From assembly GCA_004173235.1 (NCBI GenBank), contig SEAC01000027.1:1-64000 (forward strand): DNA of 64,000 nucleotides, read 5' to 3'. Below are positions 59,198 through 64,000 of the stretch, piece by piece. Numbering within the stretch: the first letter of the stretch is position 1; every line of letters begins with the position of its first letter. This DNA comes from Chitinophagaceae bacterium. GTDB lineage: Bacteria; Bacteroidota; Bacteroidia; Chitinophagales; Chitinophagaceae. The translations under genes and the position numbers were made by a program. Under the pieces are notes generated by a model that worked only from the letters and a program-made list of their open reading frames with translations, was not told the DNA's origin and did no database searches.

Positions 59198-59227
59198 AAA
59201 AAAGCCCCAAAAAAATGGGGCTTTTTA
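59198..59227 (-). terminator. Terminator of the tRNA-fMet gene
   Basis: AAAAAGCCCC (59199-59208) pairs with GGGGCTTTTT (59217-59226) around a short A-rich loop, directly downstream of the minus-strand tRNA. Confidence 0.88.
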
Positions 59228-59232
59228 CCTAG

Positions 59233-59304
<72 letters not shown>

Positions 59305-59412
59305 TTGCAAATATAGGAGCGCAATTCATCCCGAACAAAAAAAAGATCCTCTTTTAGAAGAATCTTTCTCAAAATAATTTGTGTTTCGCCGCAAAAGCAA
59401 GCTGCTTGCGAT

Positions 59413-60129
59413 CTAACCGCGCTTGCCAATATCGGAGCCCCCCGATTTATGGCTTTCCGTGAGCGTTGCCGCGCCGCGGTAGTGCACATCCGACCCTCCG
59501 GAGGCGCGTGCCCGTATCTCGCGATTCACCGTTACATCCACATCCGAGCCGCCCGAAGCTTCGGCGGTGCAGGTTTCCACAGTCAGCCCCAACCCCTTGA
59601 AATCAGAGCCACCAGAAGCCGACACCTTCAACGAAGCGGCAGTGCCCGTAATGTTTGCGTCCGAGCCGCCGGAGAGATCAGCCTGGAGGTCGGCCTGAAC
59701 GGCCACGGCGCCCTTGAAGTCGGACCCTCCGGACAGGTCCAGGCGAAGCGACTGGGCGCGCAGCGTACCGTCAACGTATACATCCGAACCGCCGGATGCG
59801 CTCAGCTGGTCAAGCATTTTTGCAGAGACGTAAGCCTTCAGGTTGCGACCGTTGCCCCATACAACGCCTCCCCCACCGCTGGTTTCATACCAGATGCGGA
59901 GGATACCGTTCTCTACCGTCGTGCGGATGCGCTCGCGGAATTCGGTAGTGCGCCCGCTCACCGCCACGGCAGGTTCCCCCTCGCTGAGGTACAGGTCGAT
60001 ACCGGCCTGCACACGGATGCCGTGAAAGGAAGTGACCGTGCGCACCTGCGCCATATCGTCGTGGATGGTTTTTTGCGCGGAAGCCCCCAGTCCAAGTACG
60101 AGCAGGGCGGCGAAGAAGATCTTTTTCAT
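59413..60129 (-). CDS. Secreted GIN-domain (DUF2807) protein with SGGSD beta-helix
   Basis: A 238-residue exported protein (signal peptide ends GASAQ). The putative auto-transporter adhesin head GIN domain covers about 30-235. Seven SGGSD turns recur at residues 112, 133, 153, 172, 192, 210 and 229, every 18-21 residues, as expected for one coil of a right-handed beta-helix each. Asp-rich turns may bind calcium. Common in Bacteroidetes envelopes; function unknown. The ATG at 60129 starts the signal peptide. Divergent from the TPP-controlled receptor. Confidence 0.83.
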   Translation of the reverse strand: MKKIFFAALLVLGLGASAQKTIHDDMAQVRTVTSFHGIRVQAGIDLYLSEGEPAVAVSGRTTEFRERIRTTVENGILRIWYETSGGGGVVWGNGRNLKAYVSAKMLDQLSASGGSDVYVDGTLRAQSLRLDLSGGSDFKGAVAVQADLQADLSGGSDANITGTAASLKVSASGGSDFKGLGLTVETCTAEASGGSDVDVTVNREIRARASGGSDVHYRGAATLTESHKSGGSDIGKRG

Positions 60130-60202
60130 ATGAGGATGCATTGTTTGCTTGCCCATTAGACGTGCGGCTTAAAAAAATGTTACAGCCTCGGTCGGGTCGT
60201 TG

Positions 60203-60210
60203 TAATTTTG
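60203..60210 (+). promoter_or_regulatory. -7 promoter of the TPP-controlled TonB receptor
   Basis: TAATTTTG is a full match to TAnnTTTG. It ends about 8 bp before the riboswitch aptamer, so transcription starts at the aptamer's 5' edge. Confidence 0.65.
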
Positions 60211-60214
60211 CCCC

Positions 60215-60304
60215 GACATCCTCGGGGTGCTTCCCGCCGCAGGCGGGAGGCTGAGATCATACCCGTCGAACCTGATCAGGGTAATGCCTGCGCAGGGAAG
60301 GCTG
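60215..60304 (+). ncRNA. TPP riboswitch (THI element)
   Basis: All conserved blocks are in order: CGGGGTGC, a variable hairpin (CCCGCC/GGCGGG), GGCTGAGA, ACCCGTCGAACCTGATC, and GGTAATGCCTGCGCAGGGAA. It lies in the leader of the TonB receptor gene, about 70 bp before its ATG. No obvious terminator follows, so control is probably at translation initiation. Confidence 0.96.
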
Positions 60305-60371
60305 AACACTTCCTGTTCCACCGCTCCTTATCGCACCCGCATTTCCCTTTCATTTAAAACTGTTTTTTAAA

Positions 60372-62606
60372 ATGAAAAGGACTGCAGCCTCATTCTTCCT
60401 CCTGGCGCCCGCACTGATGGCCGGCGCACAGCAACGAACATCCGACACGCTCGAACTGCTACCCGTAGAAGTACGGAGCACACGCGCATCGGAAAAAGCA
60501 CCGTTCACGCGCACCGATCTTTCGCGGAGCACCATCGAACGCCAGAACCTCGGGCAGGACCTCCCCTTCCTGCTGAACCAAACGCCCTCCACCGTGGTGA
60601 GCTCGGATGCCGGCAACGGCGTGGGCTACACCGGCCTGCGCATCCGCGGCACCGACCTCACGCGGATCAACGTAACGCTCAACGGCATCCCGTACAACGA
60701 CCCGGAGTCGCAAAGCGTTTTCTTTGTCGACCTCCCCGACTTCGCATCATCGGTCTCTTCCATCCAGGTGCAGCGCGGCGTCGGCACTTCATCCAACGGC
60801 CCCGGCGCATTTGGTGCCAGCATCAACCTAAGCACCAACGAGGTGCGCAAAACGGCCTACGCGGAAGCCTTTAACACCTATGGCTCGTTCAACACCTGGA
60901 GAAATACGGTGAAGCTGGGCACCGGCCTGCTCAACGATCACTTCACGTTAGACGCCCGCCTGTCGCGCGTTTCAAGCGATGGATTCGTGGATCGGGGCAG
61001 CAGCAAATTGCAGTCGTATTACCTGTCGGGGGCGTGGCTGGGCAAAGCATCAAGCATCAGGCTCAACGTGTTTTCGGGGAAAGAAAAAACCTACCAGTCG
61101 TGGAATGGCGTGCCCGAGTACAAGCTTTTCTTCAATGCCGACAGCCTGCTCTCGCACTACTACAACAACCTGGGCTCGCTCTATTTCACCGCTGCCGATT
61201 CCGCCAACCTCTTTGGCGCGGATCCACGCCGGTACAACGGGTATCTATACCCCAACCAGACCGACAATTATCGCCAGGATCACTACCAGCTCTTTCTCAA
61301 CCACCGGCTGAAAAGCGGTCTTGCACTGGGCGCGGCCCTCTTTCTCACGCATGGAGAAGGTTATTACGAGGAGTATAAATACGGTCAGAAATTCAGCAGC
61401 TATGGACTCCCGAATTACAGTGCCGGAGGCGGCACTGTCACGCGCACCGATCTCGTTCGCCAGCTTTGGCTCAACAACGATCTGTATGGCGCTACTTTCT
61501 CTGCCGATTGGAAACGCCGGGACCTTGAACTCAACTTCGGTGGCTCATGGAGCGGCTTCGACGGGCATCACTACGGAGTTATTGCTTGGGCGCAGCAGGG
61601 CGTTCCGAAAGATCATGAATGGTATCGCTACCCTGCGCGCAAGAACGATGGGAATGTGTACGCGAAAGTGGGCTACACCTTTGCACGCAACCTCTATGCG
61701 ATGATCGACCTCCAATACCGCAGCGTAAGGCACGCGGTGACGGGTACCCGAAAATTCCCGACCCTTGCCGTCAACCGCACCTGGAATTTCTTCAACCCAA
61801 AAGCGGGGCTGCGCTACCAGGGACGCGGCTACAGCGTATACGCTTCGTATGCTGTGGGTCAGAAGGAGCCCAACCGCACCGACTTTGAAACCGGCGCGGG
61901 CATTTCCGATCCGCAGTCGGAGCAGTTGCACGATGTTGAGCTGGGCGCCGAGCACCGGGGTGAGCGCGCACAGTACGGCATCAACGGCTACTATATGTGG
62001 TACCGCAACCAACTGGTGCTTACGGGCCGTCTCAACGATGTGGGCGAGGCCATCAGGGTCAACGTTCCAAACAGCTATCGACTGGGCGTTGAAGCCTGGG
62101 GCGGCTATCGCGTCAACCGCTGGCTGTCGCTGCAGGGCAACGTGACGGTGAGCAGAAATGTGCTGCGTGATTTCTCGGACTACCTGCCCCGATACGATGT
62201 CAATTTCGATTTCGAAGGATACGATACGATGGCCTTCCGCAATACGCCCATCGCCTTTTCACCCTGGCTTACCAGCGCTGCTACGGTCGTAGTAACGCCA
62301 ATGAAAGGCTTCGAGCTTTCGCTGGTCAGCAAAGGTGTAAGCAAGCAATACCTCGACAACACCGGGAGCGATGCGAAAAAGATCCGCGGCTATTTTGTGC
62401 AGGATGCCGAAGCGCGTTACACGTTTGGAGGAAATTCGGCACGGAGCATCGAGCTTTTCGTGCGTGCCAACAATATCTGGAACAAGCAATACGAATCGAA
62501 TGGCTATACGTATTCCTACAAGTACGACAGCAACCTCGTGCGCGAAAATTTCTACTATCCCATGGCCGGAACGAACGTGATGACGGGTGTGAACATAAGG
62601 TTATGA
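60372..62606 (+). CDS. TonB-dependent outer-membrane receptor, probably for thiamine or a precursor
   Basis: A 744-residue outer-membrane receptor: a short signal peptide (FFLLAPALMAGAQQ), the plug domain (about 30-150, LPVEVRSTRASEKAPFTRTDLSRSTIERQN ... VGYTGLRIRGTDLTRINVTLNGIPYND), and a 22-strand barrel ending in a C-terminal aromatic strand. No carboxypeptidase-like N-terminal extension, so it is a vitamin/metal-type receptor rather than SusC. The TPP riboswitch in its leader ties it to thiamine status, so the cargo is likely thiamine, TPP or a precursor (inference). Confidence 0.9.
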   Translation: MKRTAASFFLLAPALMAGAQQRTSDTLELLPVEVRSTRASEKAPFTRTDLSRSTIERQNLGQDLPFLLNQTPSTVVSSDAGNGVGYTGLRIRGTDLTRINVTLNGIPYNDPESQSVFFVDLPDFASSVSSIQVQRGVGTSSNGPGAFGASINLSTNEVRKTAYAEAFNTYGSFNTWRNTVKLGTGLLNDHFTLDARLSRVSSDGFVDRGSSKLQSYYLSGAWLGKASSIRLNVFSGKEKTYQSWNGVPEYKLFFNADSLLSHYYNNLGSLYFTAADSANLFGADPRRYNGYLYPNQTDNYRQDHYQLFLNHRLKSGLALGAALFLTHGEGYYEEYKYGQKFSSYGLPNYSAGGGTVTRTDLVRQLWLNNDLYGATFSADWKRRDLELNFGGSWSGFDGHHYGVIAWAQQGVPKDHEWYRYPARKNDGNVYAKVGYTFARNLYAMIDLQYRSVRHAVTGTRKFPTLAVNRTWNFFNPKAGLRYQGRGYSVYASYAVGQKEPNRTDFETGAGISDPQSEQLHDVELGAEHRGERAQYGINGYYMWYRNQLVLTGRLNDVGEAIRVNVPNSYRLGVEAWGGYRVNRWLSLQGNVTVSRNVLRDFSDYLPRYDVNFDFEGYDTMAFRNTPIAFSPWLTSAATVVVTPMKGFELSLVSKGVSKQYLDNTGSDAKKIRGYFVQDAEARYTFGGNSARSIELFVRANNIWNKQYESNGYTYSYKYDSNLVRENFYYPMAGTNVMTGVNIRL

Positions 62607-62722
62607 GGAATCAGTACTGAGTAATGAGTGGCTGGCGCCGGTGTTGCCGTATCCGCTTTAATAGACAAGGCGCCGCAGTGCGGCGCCTTGTCTTTACTCA
62701 TTACTCATTACTCATTATTCAT
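62607..62722. repeat. 7-mer arms flanking a terminator (TonB receptor/rhodanese)
   Basis: The right arm (62695-62722) is TACTCAT three times and TATTCAT, in exact 7-bp register. The left arm (62607-62631) is the inverted, partly degenerate ACTGAGTAATGAGT. The strong terminator lies between. The right arm overlaps the rhodanese stop codon. Confidence 0.85.
62664..62695. terminator. Bidirectional terminator (TonB receptor/rhodanese)
   Basis: A 13-bp perfect stem (62664-62676 with 62680-62692) on a 3-base loop, followed by TTT. Confidence 0.88.
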
Positions 62723-63036
62723 TTCTCCACCGGGTACTTTTCCTGCCATGCAAGAATGCCTCCCACCAGGTTGCTGGTGTTCCTGAATCCAAGCTGGTCG
62801 AGCACGAGGGCTGCCATCATGGAGCGGTGACCGCTGCGGCACTGAAGGATTACCTCTTCGTCTTTCAGGTCTTCGAGCTCGTCTACCTGCATCGTCTGGA
62901 TCTTGCCAAGAGGGTACAGCCTGCTGCCGGCAATGTGGCTTTCGGTGTATTCGTGCGGCTCGCGCACGTCGATCAGGTTGATCTTTTCGCCGCGGTCCAT
63001 CCGCGCCTTCAGCTCGTCTACGGAGATGTTGTTCAT
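62719..63036 (-). CDS. Rhodanese-like sulfurtransferase
   Basis: A 105-residue single rhodanese domain with the active cysteine C66 in the loop QCRSGHRS. Cytoplasmic, no signal peptide. Such proteins carry persulfide sulfur (GlpE/PspE type). It lies 16 bp after the PASTA-domain gene on the same strand, so it is likely in its operon. Confidence 0.9.
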   Translation of the reverse strand: MNNISVDELKARMDRGEKINLIDVREPHEYTESHIAGSRLYPLGKIQTMQVDELEDLKDEEVILQCRSGHRSMMAALVLDQLGFRNTSNLVGGILAWQEKYPVEK

Positions 63037-63052
63037 ATTATAGTGTATTCGG

Positions 63053-63949
63053 TTATTGCTGTGCGGGAGGCGGCGCGGGAGCAGGTGCAGCCGTCGTGTC
63101 CACGGGTCGTGCCGGCGGGTTCACGTCCAGCCAGAGGTCTACCATCTGCCCCGGGCGGATGCGGAACCGGCGGCCCTTGCTATCGCGCACATCCGGGCTT
63201 TGGCGAATGACGTATGCTGCAAGCGAATCGCGCACGCCGGCGGCGACAACGGAGCCAAGGATGTAGCCTTCACTCTCGATCACCGCACGTGCCTGCTCGT
63301 AGGTCATGCCCACGAATTCGGGCACCTCGCGCGCATCGAGGCCAACGCCCGAACCCACAACGAGGTCGATGGTCGTACCAACACGGATCTTGGTGCCGGG
63401 CGCAATGGCCGCGCCTTCCACCAACTGGTCGAGCACGGTGCCCTTGGCAAAGTCGGGGCGCGACGTCGTGTCGCCCATCTTCAAACCAAGATTGCGCAGC
63501 AGCATTTCCGCGTTGCGCAGGTTATAGCCGCGCAGGTTGGGCATGTCCACATCAGGTGGAATCACACGGTTGACGGTAAGGTACACCGTGCGGTTCACTT
63601 TCACCACGGCATCGGCTTCGGGTATTTGCTTGATGACGGCTGAAGGAGCGAGCGAATCGTAGTAAACAGAATCCTGGATGATGTAGTCGAAGCCGCCGCT
63701 TTCGAGGAGCTTCTCGGCTTCGGCAAGTGTTTTACCGGTTACGGAAGGAACGCTGCGGGCAACACCGTGGCGCGTGAGGCCATTAAGTGAAAGCACGAAT
63801 ATGAGCAACAGCAGCAGCACGAGCGCGAGGGCCCACAAAATGTTGACCCATAACGGGCGACCGGTGATGTTGCGGTGAATGAATTGTTTCAAGTAAGGGA
63901 TCTGTTTGAGGCTGCAAGATAAGGATTCGCTCAGGAGGCGCCGAGGCAC
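63053..63949 (-). CDS. Membrane-anchored PASTA-domain protein
   Basis: Up to 298 residues. One transmembrane helix (about 33-56, VNILWALALVLLLLLIFVLSL) is followed by three PASTA domains (about 65-130, 132-205, 206-280), and a Pro/Ala-rich end. There is no kinase domain, unlike PknB of Gram-positives. PASTA domains bind peptidoglycan fragments or beta-lactams. A probable ddl gene upstream fits a cell-wall role. The true start may be a TTG at 63892 (MKQFIHRN), since the first 19 residues look non-coding. Confidence 0.85.
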   Translation of the reverse strand: MPRRLLSESLSCSLKQIPYLKQFIHRNITGRPLWVNILWALALVLLLLLIFVLSLNGLTRHGVARSVPSVTGKTLAEAEKLLESGGFDYIIQDSVYYDSLAPSAVIKQIPEADAVVKVNRTVYLTVNRVIPPDVDMPNLRGYNLRNAEMLLRNLGLKMGDTTSRPDFAKGTVLDQLVEGAAIAPGTKIRVGTTIDLVVGSGVGLDAREVPEFVGMTYEQARAVIESEGYILGSVVAAGVRDSLAAYVIRQSPDVRDSKGRRFRIRPGQMVDLWLDVNPPARPVDTTAAPAPAPPPAQQ

Positions 63950-64000
63950 TGCTCCACGAGGCTGCCGTAGAAGTCGGTGAGCGACAACCCGGCCGCACGC
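63931..64000 (-). CDS. 3' end of a gene, possibly D-alanine-D-alanine ligase
   Basis: Only the last 22 codons are in the window, reading RAAGLSLTDFYGSLVEQCLGAS before TGA. The AAGxSxxxFxxxLV pattern resembles the C-terminus of Ddl, which is found next to PASTA genes in Bacteroidetes as far as I recall. Too short to be sure. It overlaps the longer start of the PASTA gene. Confidence 0.4.
   Translation of the reverse strand, partial: RAAGLSLTDFYGSLVEQCLGAS

Noticed and set aside
62624-62830. 68-residue frame across the TonB receptor/rhodanese terminator
   Set aside because: It translates the terminator and the 7-mer arm; not a gene.

Overview
The window is chromosomal DNA from a G+C-rich member of the Bacteroidetes (Bacteroidota), most likely a Chitinophagaceae-type soil or water bacterium. 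Four signs support this. A very large secreted protease ends in a type IX secretion (T9SS) sorting domain. Many genes have the Bacteroidetes -33/-7 promoter (TTTG ... TAnnTTTG) and weak or no Shine-Dalgarno sequence. The enzyme set is typical: TonB receptor, S9 and M1 peptidases, menaquinone by the futalosine route, a DUF4954 protein. Intrinsic terminators are common. I see no phage, insertion sequence, integrase or CRISPR array. Genus is not decidable from the sequence alone.

Layout. 1-7.1 kb: STAS protein, RNase Z, secreted esterase, dapA, divergent accA and accD, smpB, and a secreted protein of unknown role. 7.1-13.1 kb: a carbohydrate locus (GH127-type beta-L-arabinofuranosidase, sugar MFS porter, TIM-barrel isomerase/epimerase, PhyH dioxygenase) read leftward as one overlapping operon, with an AraC regulator divergent from it. 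13.2-18 kb: an orphan ABC ATPase, then a small two-helix membrane protein plus an MHS-type transporter, divergent from acetyl-CoA synthetase. 18-24.2 kb: topoisomerase IV parE - DUF1835 - parC, a 419-bp gene-free region with strong palindromes, and a small conserved-looking gene. 24.4-34.2 kb: peptide-binding lipoprotein, M1 aminopeptidase, polysaccharide flippase, NlpC/P60 peptidase, dnaE and trxA. 34.3-42.3 kb: NupG-like transporter, giant M43-like T9SS protease coupled to mqnE, and icd. 42.5-53.2 kb: S9 dipeptidyl peptidase, PLP-dependent oxoamine synthase, NTF2-like protein, PafA-type phosphatase, glmS and DUF4954. 53.2-64 kb: small lipoprotein, der, era, GNAT, zinc alcohol dehydrogenase, small secreted proteins, initiator tRNA-fMet, GIN-domain protein, TPP riboswitch plus TonB receptor, rhodanese, PASTA protein, and the 3' end of a probable ddl.

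Most genes are housekeeping. The unusual signal lies between them. At least ten intergenic regions carry blocks of short degenerate units in strict 7-, 8- or 9-bp register (for example four units of TTTATTGG-type at 20650 and six at 57021; eight units of ATTACCCC-type at 48881; four 7-mers at 4724). In several cases the blocks are paired as two inverted arms around an ordinary terminator hairpin, or sit directly upstream of a -7 promoter box. The unit word differs between loci, but the architecture recurs, and two words are shared by distant loci. This resembles the heptanucleotide STRR repeats known from cyanobacteria, but I know of no description of it here. It is the best candidate for something undescribed in the window.
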